Below, one piece after another: positions 1-7,826 of a stretch of DNA of 23,444 nucleotides. The stretch comes from a virus: IMG/VR virus record IMGVR_UViG_3300010883_000497, positions 1-23,444 of that record. One strand, 5' to 3'. Position 1 is the first letter of the stretch; every line of letters starts with the position of its first letter. The notes beneath the pieces were generated by a model. That model did no database searches, had not been told where the DNA came from, and saw only the letters and a list, made by a program, of their open reading frames with translations. The translations under genes were made by a program, and so were the position numbers.

Positions 1-650
1 ATACTAATCCAGATAATTTTGCTTTAAGAAATAAAGTATATGGTGAAATAATTCATCCTTGTTTTGATAAACTCGCTGAAAATATAATTAATACATTTAA
101 ATTTAGTTACTTTGATGATGTATTTAAAGATGTGAAGCATGAGGTAGTCGCATTTATGGTAATGAACATTCATAAATACGACCACAACAAAGGTTCAAAA
201 GCATTTAGTTATTTTTCAATTGTAGCTAAAAATTATCTTATTCTTCATAATAACAATAATTACAAAAAATATAAAACACACGATGACATAAAAGTTTTAA
301 ATAGAAAACCTGATGAAACTGTTGATTCAGATTTAAATATATTTACTGATGAATTAATTGTTTTATTCGAAGATAAAATTCCTACTTTATTTAAAAGAAA
401 AAAAGATATAGATGTAGCTTATGCAGTTATTCAGTTAATGAGAACTCGTGAAGAGATAGAAAACTTTAATAAGAAAGCATTATATATCCTTATCAGAGAA
501 ATGACGGATGTGGAAACATCTCATATAACTAAAGTAACTAATGTATTAAAAAAACATTATAAAAAGGCTTTTGCACATTTTGCAAGACATGGTACTATAA
601 CACCTATTAGTGGAAGTAATGCCAATAAATTCTTTGTTTATGACAAATAA
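1..650 (+). CDS. gp55: T4 gp55-like late sigma factor, 5' end outside window
   Basis: Late-transcription sigma factor that would direct host RNA polymerase to late promoters together with the sliding clamp. The frame is open from base 3, so the gene begins before the window; at least 215 residues are present. A GTG at 132 could be taken as a start, but the upstream codons continue the fold: they encode a segment (FDKLAENIINTFKF) that aligns with the N-terminal helices of T4 gp55, so that GTG is internal. The core is a sigma region 2-like stretch, YDHNKGSKAFSYFSIVAKNY, typical of marine T4-like gp55. The C-terminus ends NKFFVYDK, an aromatic/acidic tail reminiscent of the clamp-binding tail of T4 gp55 (family knowledge; its function here is inferred). 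A related ECF-like phage sigma factor is the main alternative. It lies 17 bases upstream of the next gene. Confidence 0.85.
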   Translation, partial: TNPDNFALRNKVYGEIIHPCFDKLAENIINTFKFSYFDDVFKDVKHEVVAFMVMNIHKYDHNKGSKAFSYFSIVAKNYLILHNNNNYKKYKTHDDIKVLNRKPDETVDSDLNIFTDELIVLFEDKIPTLFKRKKDIDVAYAVIQLMRTREEIENFNKKALYILIREMTDVETSHITKVTNVLKKHYKKAFAHFARHGTITPISGSNANKFFVYDK

Positions 651-667
651 TTGATATTTATTAATAT

Positions 668-1246
668 ATGAAGAAACAATATAAAATAATATCATTAGAC
701 TTACAAAAGAATCTCATCGAATTTTTAGATGAGATTCAATTTGACGCTGCAAAAACAAAAGACGATGCCGATTCTATGCAAATAATAAATTTTTGTAATT
801 GGGCTATAAAAGAATTATTAGATTCGTATGATGGATATCTAAAGGATAAACCCTCAAATAAAAAACCCCCCCAAAAGAAATCAAGAGATGAATATGTAGA
901 AGAAACATTTATGGATTGGAATCTTCCTGATATGGATGATGATGAGTATGAAAAGCTTGTAGACCAGTTTGATGCTTTCTTACGAAGTTGGGAACAAGAA
1001 TATAATAAGAAAAACCCTAAAGCAGATGATATAGAAGAACGACCTTTTAGACCTACAATGCAAGATGTAGCAGAACATTGTACATTGGATGAGATAGAAG
1101 ATATGTTAAAAGATGACCCCGAACTTTCCGATTCAGAACGATTTGACCTGTATTATGAGGAAAGACAACGAATTTACGACAAAAAAACCAGCCTATCCTA
1201 TACCCAACTAATGAAACAAGTTGGTATAAGCCCCCGAAAAAAATAA
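668..1246 (+). CDS. Acidic hypothetical protein next to gp55
   Basis: I do not recognise this 192-residue protein. It is strongly charged, with an Asp/Glu-rich middle and end (DMDDDEYEKL, DEIEDMLKDDPELSDSERFD) and a basic linker (NKKPPQKKSR) around residue 65-75. No membrane segment or signal peptide is visible, and the predicted character is helical and soluble. The linker is encoded partly by a run of seven C at 866-872, unusual in this AT-rich DNA. No clear Shine-Dalgarno precedes the ATG, and it starts 17 bases after the gp55 stop, so coupled expression with gp55 is likely. A role with gp55 in late transcription, such as a gp33-type co-activator, would suit the position, but I see no sequence support for it. 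A likely terminator follows 20 bases after the stop. Confidence 0.7.
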   Translation: MKKQYKIISLDLQKNLIEFLDEIQFDAAKTKDDADSMQIINFCNWAIKELLDSYDGYLKDKPSNKKPPQKKSRDEYVEETFMDWNLPDMDDDEYEKLVDQFDAFLRSWEQEYNKKNPKADDIEERPFRPTMQDVAEHCTLDEIEDMLKDDPELSDSERFDLYYEERQRIYDKKTSLSYTQLMKQVGISPRKK

Positions 1247-1265
1247 TATAACACATATATTCGAC

Positions 1266-1302
1266 AAAACTCACCTTATCTTCAAGGAGGGTTTTAATTT
1301 TA
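1266..1302 (+). terminator. Probable intrinsic terminator after gp55 unit
   Basis: AAAACTCACCTT (1266-1277) and AAGGAGGGTTTT (1284-1295) can pair as a 12-position stem with one G-U wobble and one A-A mismatch, around a six-base loop (ATCTTC). A T-rich tail (TTTTAATTTT) forms the 3' side and follows it. It begins 20 bases after the stop of the acidic protein and before the structural operon, which is where a transcription boundary would be expected. The stem is only moderately GC-rich, so efficiency is uncertain. Confidence 0.6.
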
Positions 1303-1312
1303 TAGAAAAACT

Positions 1313-1320
1313 TATAAACT
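1313..1320 (+). promoter_or_regulatory. Possible late promoter (-10 element) of the structural operon
   Basis: TATAAACT matches six of eight positions of the T4-type late -10 box TATAAATA. It lies 18 bases after the terminator hairpin and about 47 bases before the first ATG of the structural operon, which carries a good AGGAG Shine-Dalgarno at 1356-1360. In DNA this AT-rich such matches occur by chance, so the call rests mainly on position. The 120-base gap 1247-1366 is the only sizeable non-coding stretch in the window. Confidence 0.35.
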
Positions 1321-1366
1321 TTATATTTATATATGATTAAGTGTATTTGTACTATAGGAGTGATAT

Positions 1367-1771
1367 ATGAGTAAGCAGCCAGATGAGATATTTGAGGGTA
1401 AAACATTTCAAGATTTAACAAAAGACATCTATGAAAATTCTCAAAACAAGAAATTACAATTAGATTTGTTAATACAAGAAATTCACGGTTTCATTCAGAA
1501 TGTAGATGATGTTGTACTTGTTGCACCACTCATTAAAGAAATGTATGAAGTTTCTGTAAAAAATGATGAACATCTGGTTAAATTGGCTGGAGTTTTACAA
1601 CGCATTATATCTAAAGCAAATGTCGGAGATGAAGAATCTATGTTATTATCAGATTTAGAAAAACAAGATTTACTTGATGCTTTACAAGATGATGTTAACG
1701 AAATACAACAAAAACACGAACAATTACAATTAAAAAAAGAAAAAAAAAGCCAAGGAATGATTGAAAACTAA
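1367..1771 (+). CDS. Small coiled-coil protein, first gene of the structural operon
   Basis: This 134-residue protein is not recognised. It is helical throughout. The C-terminal third (from about residue 100) is a Gln/Lys/Glu-rich coiled-coil-like segment ending in a lysine run (QLQLKKEKKSQ), encoded by runs of A around 1731-1748. No signal peptide or membrane segment is seen. The start is well supported by AGGAG six bases upstream. Its stop overlaps the gp5 start (TAATG), so the two are translationally coupled. Location directly before gp5 suggests a baseplate hub component or an assembly chaperone, but it does not resemble T4 gp53, which lies before gp5 in T4. This role is inferred from position only. 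Confidence 0.75.
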   Translation: MSKQPDEIFEGKTFQDLTKDIYENSQNKKLQLDLLIQEIHGFIQNVDDVVLVAPLIKEMYEVSVKNDEHLVKLAGVLQRIISKANVGDEESMLLSDLEKQDLLDALQDDVNEIQQKHEQLQLKKEKKSQGMIEN

Positions 1772-2994
1772 TGGGAATTTTTGAACATATAGGAATAAAT
1801 GATTATATATCAGAAGAGGCGTATTCAGAGCGAGTTTATTTACAATTTTGGGTAGGGCATGTAGATTTTGCAATATCCCATAATAAAAGTCCTTTATATA
1901 CATCCGAAAAAGATATTAACGCAGTAATAGTTAAAGAGTATAAATCTATGGATGTTACACAAGGTAAATTCGGTAATAAATTTTATCCGTTATTGCGGGG
2001 TGTAGTTGATTGTCCTATGCCGGGTGACCAAATATTATTATGTCAGTTCGGAGGAGAAAATTATTATATAGGTCCTATAAATACTTTAAATAAACCTAAT
2101 TATAATGTTGACCATTTAATTAAACAATTGGGGGGAGCAGATAGTTCGTTATCTGGATGGAAGAAACAGAAAAATATAAAAGAAACACATAAGTTATCTA
2201 ATCTAGCTAGATTACAAAAAACATATATAAAAAATCTAGATGACCCTGATGATGAATATGATGGTATTAATCCTAATATGACATCTGAAGAATATGCATT
2301 GACCCATCAAATAGGTGATATGTATTTAGAAGGTAGATATGGGAATAGTATTAGAGTTGGTGGTAGAAAAAATAATCCTAATATTATTATATCTAATGGT
2401 AGAATTAAAAAAGGTATAAATCCTGGAGCTTTTGTGAGGGAAACTTTAGGTGATACATCACTCTTTTCTATGTCACAGAAGGGTAAATTAAATGATTATT
2501 TTTGTGCAACAGATAAAGTATACAATCCTAGTTGTATGATAACAGATTTAAATTCACCAGATAAATTAGATGCACCAAGAAAGATAGATTATAATACAGA
2601 ATATGAAGGTGCACAGACAATATTAGCATCTAAAAAAATAATATTTGATAATAGAAGTACTGAGCCTATGATAATAAGCTCATTCGGTAATTTAGAAATA
2701 GGGACCTCTGGAGTAGTTAATATGAAAGCAAAAGACAGAGTTAATTTAGATGCAAAAATAGTAAATTTAGGTACGAAAGAAAGTGCAACAGAGCCGTTAG
2801 TTCTTGGAGTTAAATTACAAAAGTGGTTAGGTAAATTGGTCGATAATATTGCAATGATAACAGTTGCACCGTGTCCACCTTCAGGCCCATCTGGTCCACC
2901 TGTAAATGCAACTACAATTACAGCATTAAAAACTGAATTGAAAGATATAATAACTGATTATGCTTTTGTGCAACCAAAAAAACCAAGTAAATAA
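1771..2994 (+). CDS. gp5: Baseplate hub / central spike protein, gp5-like, lacking lysozyme
   Basis: The gp5 family forms the central spike under the tail tube. At 407 residues it is shorter than T4 gp5 (575). The N-terminal part (about 50-110) looks like the gp5 OB-fold: LLRGVVDCPMPGDQILLCQF, then ENYYIGPINT, a pattern I associate with marine T4-like gp5. Residues 110-180 form a charged linker. Residues 185-215 (GDMYLEGRYGNSIRVGG) and 300-335 (GNLEIGTSGVVNMKAKDRVN) resemble the strands that lead into the trimeric beta-helix. A short Pro/Gly stretch, PCPPSGPSGPP (about 367-377), precedes a helical tail. No lysozyme domain is visible between OB-fold and beta-helix, as in other marine relatives. 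The start overlaps the upstream stop by one base. Confidence 0.85.
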   Translation: MGIFEHIGINDYISEEAYSERVYLQFWVGHVDFAISHNKSPLYTSEKDINAVIVKEYKSMDVTQGKFGNKFYPLLRGVVDCPMPGDQILLCQFGGENYYIGPINTLNKPNYNVDHLIKQLGGADSSLSGWKKQKNIKETHKLSNLARLQKTYIKNLDDPDDEYDGINPNMTSEEYALTHQIGDMYLEGRYGNSIRVGGRKNNPNIIISNGRIKKGINPGAFVRETLGDTSLFSMSQKGKLNDYFCATDKVYNPSCMITDLNSPDKLDAPRKIDYNTEYEGAQTILASKKIIFDNRSTEPMIISSFGNLEIGTSGVVNMKAKDRVNLDAKIVNLGTKESATEPLVLGVKLQKWLGKLVDNIAMITVAPCPPSGPSGPPVNATTITALKTELKDIITDYAFVQPKKPSK

Positions 2995-3005
2995 TAGGAG
3001 TTATA

Positions 3006-3443
3006 ATGAAAAAAAAGACAGACATAAAAACAATGATACGACAAATAGTGAGGGAAGAAGTTGCAATGGCAATTAATGAAGTAGTAACTGAATTAAAACA
3101 CCCACCCATATCATCTAAACAAGTCGTTGTCAATAAAAGTTCTCAACCTAAATCAAGAAAGAAAGTTGTTGAGGCAAAACAATTTTCAAAAAATTCTATT
3201 CTTAATGAGGTAATGAATGATACGGCACAATCGGAAGAATGGCAAACTTTAGGTGGCGGTGTCCAAACTACAGATAAAATGAGTAGTGTATTAACTAAAT
3301 CTTATGGGGATATGATGAGTGGTACAAATAATAATCCAGCTGAATTAGCTAACTCAATGGGATTTGCTGCAGATAAGGCACCGGATTTTTTAACTAAAGA
3401 TTATAGTAAACTAATAAATAAAATAGAAAAGAAAAATGGCTAA
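3006..3443 (+). CDS. Hypothetical structural-operon protein
   Basis: I do not recognise this 145-residue protein beyond its position. The first 35 residues are a charged amphipathic helix (MIRQIVREEVAMAINEVV), followed by a basic disordered-looking region (about 38-60, SSQPKSRKKVV). A Gly/Ser/Asn-rich middle comes next, then a C-terminal helix ending in a Lys-rich tail (KLINKIEKKNG). No signal peptide or membrane span is visible. The start is supported by AGGAG at 2996-3000. It overlaps the next gene by eight bases. Small unknown proteins lie between gp5 and gp25 in marine T4-like phages, so a minor virion protein or scaffold-like factor is plausible; this is inferred from gene order. Confidence 0.75.
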   Translation: MKKKTDIKTMIRQIVREEVAMAINEVVTELKHPPISSKQVVVNKSSQPKSRKKVVEAKQFSKNSILNEVMNDTAQSEEWQTLGGGVQTTDKMSSVLTKSYGDMMSGTNNNPAELANSMGFAADKAPDFLTKDYSKLINKIEKKNG

Positions 3444-3987
3444 AGATTTACGAATAGCAATATATGATGCACTTTATGTATGGGGTGATTATGATAAATT
3501 ACCACCAGGTGAGGGTAGAGATGAAGTAATCGTCAAAACTAAAAAGTGTGCAAATGACATAGGAGATGCAATAAAAGAATATATGATTGAAAATACTTGG
3601 TCAATAACAAGTATGCAAGCAAATGTACAACTTGACCATATAAAGACTACTGATGCTATACCAGTAAATATTGAACCAGACACTTTAATGGCACCATATA
3701 GTCCTATGATGAAGGTAATAAAATCTTTAGGATTTGATTTATTTTCTGTAGTTAGAAAACAAGTAAATCAAGTAGTAGAAAGTGGAGCATTTACACATCA
3801 ATTAAAATTGCACAAAATGAATCTATTTCAACAAGGTGGTAGATTAGATGCAAAAGGAAAAGCATTTGTTGGGCCTAACGATAATACTGGATACGATATA
3901 GGTGCACAAATTAAAGACAAGTGGTTAAATAGGAGCACTGTACAATTGAATCCAAGTAAAATGAAATTAGATAAGGATGTGAAGTAA
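3436..3987 (+). CDS. Hypothetical protein between gp5 and gp25, probably virion-associated
   Basis: This 183-residue protein is not recognised as a named family. It starts inside the previous gene (eight-base overlap), which implies coupled translation, and ends one base before the gp25 ATG. The N-terminal 60 residues look helical (IAIYDALYVWGDYD, then CANDIGDAIKEYMIENTW). A middle part contains IPVNIEPDTLMAPYSPM. The C-terminal part is basic and Gly/Asn-rich and ends in lysines. There is no signal peptide or membrane segment. Tight packing between hub and wedge genes suggests a baseplate or tail-tube-junction role, but no motif proves it. Confidence 0.75.
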   Translation: MAKDLRIAIYDALYVWGDYDKLPPGEGRDEVIVKTKKCANDIGDAIKEYMIENTWSITSMQANVQLDHIKTTDAIPVNIEPDTLMAPYSPMMKVIKSLGFDLFSVVRKQVNQVVESGAFTHQLKLHKMNLFQQGGRLDAKGKAFVGPNDNTGYDIGAQIKDKWLNRSTVQLNPSKMKLDKDVK

Positions 3988-3988
3988 A

Positions 3989-4432
3989 ATGGCTATAAGA
4001 ATAACACCAGATTCAGGCTCGTTTATACAGGATAGAGATGCAAATACCTTTATTGGTATCGACTTACCTGTTAGAAAATCTACTGGTGTAGAGGGTTATT
4101 TTGCATCAACTACGAGTACTATTGAAGCAGTGAAAATAGATATATTAAATTTATTAAATACGAGGGTTGGGGAGAGATACATGCAACCTACTTTAGGTGT
4201 ACAATTACATAAATTTTTATTTGAACAAATTACAATAGGTATAATAGATGAAATTAAAATGTCTATAAGTGATTCATTTAAACAATGGCTACCATATGTA
4301 ATTATAAATAACTTAATTGTTCAGGAAGAAGAAACAACTGGTCTTACTAATGTGTTAATTATAAAAATTAATTTTAGTATAAGTCAAGACCCATTGACAC
4401 GAGAAACTGTTGAAGTAGAATTGACTGCATAA
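3989..4432 (+). CDS. gp25: Baseplate wedge subunit gp25
   Basis: gp25 is a small wedge protein of contractile tails (also conserved in type VI secretion as TssE) that helps connect baseplate and sheath. The length of 147 residues fits the family (T4 gp25 is 132). The N-terminus is short and extended. Residues 39-60 are the conserved helix (TSTIEAVKIDILNLLNTRVG), and the family's EPR-type motif appears as GERYMQP at 61-67, followed by LGVQLHKFLFE. The C-terminal half is a beta-rich segment (VIINNLIVQEEE, LIIKINFSIS). It sits one base after the upstream stop and 12 bases before gp6, the classic gp25-gp6 neighbour pair. Confidence 0.92.
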   Translation: MAIRITPDSGSFIQDRDANTFIGIDLPVRKSTGVEGYFASTTSTIEAVKIDILNLLNTRVGERYMQPTLGVQLHKFLFEQITIGIIDEIKMSISDSFKQWLPYVIINNLIVQEEETTGLTNVLIIKINFSISQDPLTRETVEVELTA

Positions 4433-4444
4433 TGGAGAAAAAAA

Positions 4445-6652
4445 ATGTATAATAGTAAAGAATTTAAAGACTCAAATGTAAATTATATGGATAAAGATTT
4501 TAATGCATTAAAAAGTGCGTTAGTTACTTATGCTAAGACATATTATCCAAATACTTATAGAGATTTTAACGAAACATCTCCTGGTATGATGCTAATTGAA
4601 ATGGCAGCATATGTTGGTGATGTATTATCATTTTATATCGACCAACAATATCAAGAAATGTTATTACCATTAGCTGAGGAAAGAAGAAATATTATAAATG
4701 TTGCAAATATGTTAGGTTACAAAGTAAAACCTACAACCCCAGCTAAAGTAGATTTAGATGTTGTATTAAAAGTAGCTGCAGATACATCTGACATTAATAA
4801 CCCCATTCCAAATTTTAATGACACTTTTATTATTAAAGAGAATATGCAATTAACTTCTACTATAGATTCAACAATATATTTTGAGACAAAAGATTCTATA
4901 GATTTTAATGTTAGTAGTTCTGCTTATGAGGCCCCTGTTCCTATAGAATTTAATGCGACTACTGGATTAGTAACCTATTATGAATTAAAAAGAAAAGTAA
5001 GGGCTATATCAGGACAGACAAAAACAAAAACAGTAACTATAAGTGAGCCTAAGAAATTTTTAGAGATAGTACTATCGGAAAAAAATGTCATTGAAATCAT
5101 ATCTGTGACAGATAGTAATAATAACAAGTGGTATGAGGTACCTTACTTAGCACAAGATAAGATTCCCCTTGAAACTTTTTATACAGACCATGGAATGAGA
5201 AATGACTCAGAAGGTAACGCTAATGCTTATTTAAATATAGGTGATGATGGTACTCAAGTACCCGTAGATGTTGCAGTTCCATATACATTAGAGTATGTGA
5301 AAACAACAAAAAGATTTATAACTGAAGTTGATGAGGAAAATCAAACAAAAATAGTTTTTGGAAATGGGTTTTTAAGAACTGGTATGGATGCCGATTATGG
5401 TACTCAGTTTATGAATACAGAACAAGCAGGTATAACTATCCCAGGAAGTGCCGTAAATATAGATGGAGAAATTAGCCACACATTAGGTGATAGTTATTCA
5501 ACTTTAGGTGAAACACCAAGTAATACTATATTGACAATTCAATATAGAACTGGTGGTGGTATAAATACTAATGTTAATGTTAGTGACTTAACAAAATTTA
5601 CTGCTACTACTATCCCATTAGGTACAAGTGTTGCAAATGTTACTGTTAATAACCCGGAGCCAGCAAGAGGAGGTTCTGAAGGTGAGACAGCCGATGAAAT
5701 AAAACAAAGAGCAAAAGCATTTTTCTCGACACAAAACAGATGTGTAACTAAAGAAGATTATGAAGCTAGAGTTTTAAATTTACCTGCTAAATTCGGGAAT
5801 ATAGCAAAAGTTATTGTTGAAAATACTGAAATATCTAATCCTGAGCTCAATGGTGCACCTTCAGATTACTATAATCAAGCTTTAAGTTTATTAGGTAATA
5901 TTATAACCAATTCTTCTAATGGTAGTTTAGATGGTGATGGGGCTATTACTACATATATAGAGGAAATGATAGCATCGGGTGACTATAATTTATTAGATTT
6001 AAATGAGGATGGAGTATTAGATACAAGTGATGTATCTCAACTGATGGCAGGTATAACAAGTAATATAGGAACTATAGGTATAAATTTATTATCATATAAT
6101 AATAAAAAAGAACTAACTGCTACACCAGAGTTATTAAAAACAAATTTAAGTAACTATTTAAGTCAATATAGAATGCTTACTGATACTGTAGTTTTATTAC
6201 CTGGATTTATAATTAATTTTGGTGTATTGTTTGATGTTACATCACATAAGAGTGCTATAAAACAGGAAGTTAAAATCAATTGTATAAAAAAAATAATAGA
6301 TTATTTTAATATCAGTAAAATGCAATTTAAACAACCTATATATTTAAGTGATTTAGAATATGAGCTAATGAGTGTTGATGGTGTTAGGTCTGTAAACGAT
6401 ATTGTTATATCACAAGATTTTAATTATAATTTAGATAATGCCGACAACATTTTAGGGAATCTTTATAGTTATAATATAGAGGGTGGAGGTAGTGTAGATG
6501 TATCATCTGTCAGTGGAACAACAGGTTATGGATATTATTATGATTTCGAAAACGCAGTAGTTTCAAATGGAAGTATGGTTTTACCATCATTAGAGCCTGC
6601 TGTATTTGAATTAAAACAGCCAAATAAAAACATAAAGGGGATAATAAGATAA
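4445..6652 (+). CDS. gp6: Baseplate wedge subunit gp6, with dockerin-like insertion
   Basis: gp6 dimers form the inner ring of the baseplate and join the wedges. The N-terminus is very characteristic: FNETSPGMMLIEMAAYVGDV, then SFYIDQQYQEMLLPLAEERR and NMLGYKVKP. The middle carries the gpJ/gp6-type core with GGSEGETADEIKQRA and a KEDYEARVLNLP segment (about 410-450). At 735 residues it exceeds T4 gp6 (660). Part of the excess is an insertion at about 485-540 with a good EF-hand/dockerin-like loop, D518-x-N520-x-D522-G523...D526..D529, following a weaker SLDGDGAI half. The C-terminal domain (about 560-680) is again gp6-like. A GGAG lies upstream, and the stop overlaps the next ATG (TAATG). Confidence 0.92.
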   Translation: MYNSKEFKDSNVNYMDKDFNALKSALVTYAKTYYPNTYRDFNETSPGMMLIEMAAYVGDVLSFYIDQQYQEMLLPLAEERRNIINVANMLGYKVKPTTPAKVDLDVVLKVAADTSDINNPIPNFNDTFIIKENMQLTSTIDSTIYFETKDSIDFNVSSSAYEAPVPIEFNATTGLVTYYELKRKVRAISGQTKTKTVTISEPKKFLEIVLSEKNVIEIISVTDSNNNKWYEVPYLAQDKIPLETFYTDHGMRNDSEGNANAYLNIGDDGTQVPVDVAVPYTLEYVKTTKRFITEVDEENQTKIVFGNGFLRTGMDADYGTQFMNTEQAGITIPGSAVNIDGEISHTLGDSYSTLGETPSNTILTIQYRTGGGINTNVNVSDLTKFTATTIPLGTSVANVTVNNPEPARGGSEGETADEIKQRAKAFFSTQNRCVTKEDYEARVLNLPAKFGNIAKVIVENTEISNPELNGAPSDYYNQALSLLGNIITNSSNGSLDGDGAITTYIEEMIASGDYNLLDLNEDGVLDTSDVSQLMAGITSNIGTIGINLLSYNNKKELTATPELLKTNLSNYLSQYRMLTDTVVLLPGFIINFGVLFDVTSHKSAIKQEVKINCIKKIIDYFNISKMQFKQPIYLSDLEYELMSVDGVRSVNDIVISQDFNYNLDNADNILGNLYSYNIEGGGSVDVSSVSGTTGYGYYYDFENAVVSNGSMVLPSLEPAVFELKQPNKNIKGIIR
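5909..6060 (+). other. Dockerin/EF-hand-like insertion within gp6
   Basis: Encodes SLDGDGAI followed by DLNEDGVLDTSDVSQLM. The second loop has the full calcium-loop pattern D1-x-N3-x-D5-G6-x-L8-D9-x-x-D12, followed by a short hydrophobic helix as in type I dockerins. The first half keeps D3, D5, G6 and I8 but lacks the acidic residue at position 12. Conserved gp6 sequence flanks it on both sides. Calcium binding is inferred, not shown. Confidence 0.55.
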
Positions 6653-7809
6653 TGCATTTTTACATTTTTCCACAAAAAGATACTTGGTTGAACGAGGCTA
6701 CCTCATCACAAAATTATGGTGGAGATGAGATATTAGAACTAAGTAAAAATATATCAACTGCTGGTGATACAGCAGCATTAAATGGAGTCACGAGAATTTT
6801 AACAGCATTTGATTTTGTTGGTACAAATTCATTAGAAGAAATGGTTAATAAAGGGTTGATACCTTCTGTGGGTACAGGTAGTGGGCAATCAAAAATTTCT
6901 TTAAGATTATATAATACTGAAGCTTCAGAACTATCAACTGCCTATAATATAGTTGCTTTTCCTATATCACAAGATTGGGAAGAAGGTTCAGGTAAATTTC
7001 ATCAAGACCCTATTGTGAAACAAGCTGCAACCTGGGATTATAGTAATTATGATAAGACTGCAGTGTGGGATGGTAATGGAGTAACTGTAAACACTGGTAG
7101 TCGGACTGCAGGTGGTGGCGCTTGGTTAGGTGGATTTACAAATTATGGTACTCAATCTTTTTCATACGAGTCTCCTGATATTAATATGGATGTTACAGAT
7201 ATATGTAGGGGTTGGCTAAATGGCGATAATAATAACTATGGTTTAATTTTAAGATTTAGTGGAAGTCAAGAAACAAATACAACAACAACAGGTAATATAA
7301 AATTCTTTTCAAAAAATACTAATACTATATATGCTCCAAAATTAGAAGTTAGGTGGGACGACCACAACCCTATTACTGGGTCAGTAACTGGGAGTATGGA
7401 AGCATTAGATTTGACTGGAGAGACTGATAATATTTTATATGTAAAAAGATTAAGGGAAAAATATAAAGAGGGAGAGAGAGTTAAGTTTAGAGTAGGTGGG
7501 AGAAAAAGATACATAGATAAAACTTTTACAACTTCTATTCATTATGCATCAAGCTCGTATATTGCAGAAGGAAGTGGTTCATATTCTATACAGGACCAAT
7601 CGACTGGTGATGTTATTGTACCATTTGAAGTCTCTGGTGGTACATCATATACACAACTATCAGCTGATAGCAGTAGTATGTTTTTTACGCAATATTTGGA
7701 TACTTTTGAACCAAATAGAATATATAAAATTTTATTAAAATTGAAAACTGATGATGGTCAAGAACAAATTTTTGATGATGATTGGGAATTTGCAGTAGTT
7801 AAAAAATAA
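6652..7809 (+). CDS. DNRLRE-like beta-sandwich virion protein
   Basis: This 385-residue protein starts with a pattern typical of DNRLRE/disaggregatase-type carbohydrate-binding domains: QKDTWLNE at 8-15, NYGGDEILEL at 21-30, then a long beta-rich stretch. The family's late signature, DVTDICRGWLNGDNNNYGLI, lies at about 180-200. The remaining part (about 235-385) is Ser/Thr-rich beta with a basic KRLREKYKEGERVKF patch. No signal peptide or membrane segment is visible, as expected for a virion protein assembled in the cytoplasm. It overlaps the gp6 stop by one base (AAAGGGG at 6634-6640) and lies where gp7 is usual in marine T4-like phages. Glycan or cell-surface binding on the baseplate is inferred from the domain; the exact T4 counterpart is not identifiable. 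Confidence 0.75.
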   Translation: MHFYIFPQKDTWLNEATSSQNYGGDEILELSKNISTAGDTAALNGVTRILTAFDFVGTNSLEEMVNKGLIPSVGTGSGQSKISLRLYNTEASELSTAYNIVAFPISQDWEEGSGKFHQDPIVKQAATWDYSNYDKTAVWDGNGVTVNTGSRTAGGGAWLGGFTNYGTQSFSYESPDINMDVTDICRGWLNGDNNNYGLILRFSGSQETNTTTTGNIKFFSKNTNTIYAPKLEVRWDDHNPITGSVTGSMEALDLTGETDNILYVKRLREKYKEGERVKFRVGGRKRYIDKTFTTSIHYASSSYIAEGSGSYSIQDQSTGDVIVPFEVSGGTSYTQLSADSSSMFFTQYLDTFEPNRIYKILLKLKTDDGQEQIFDDDWEFAVVKK

Positions 7810-7826
7810 TATAAAAGAGGGTTTCA

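Noticed and set aside
1053-1421. Minus-strand reading frame of 122 codons across the end of the acidic gene and the intergenic gap
   Set aside because: It overlaps a better + strand gene, the terminator and the next gene start, and has no Shine-Dalgarno or recognisable protein features.
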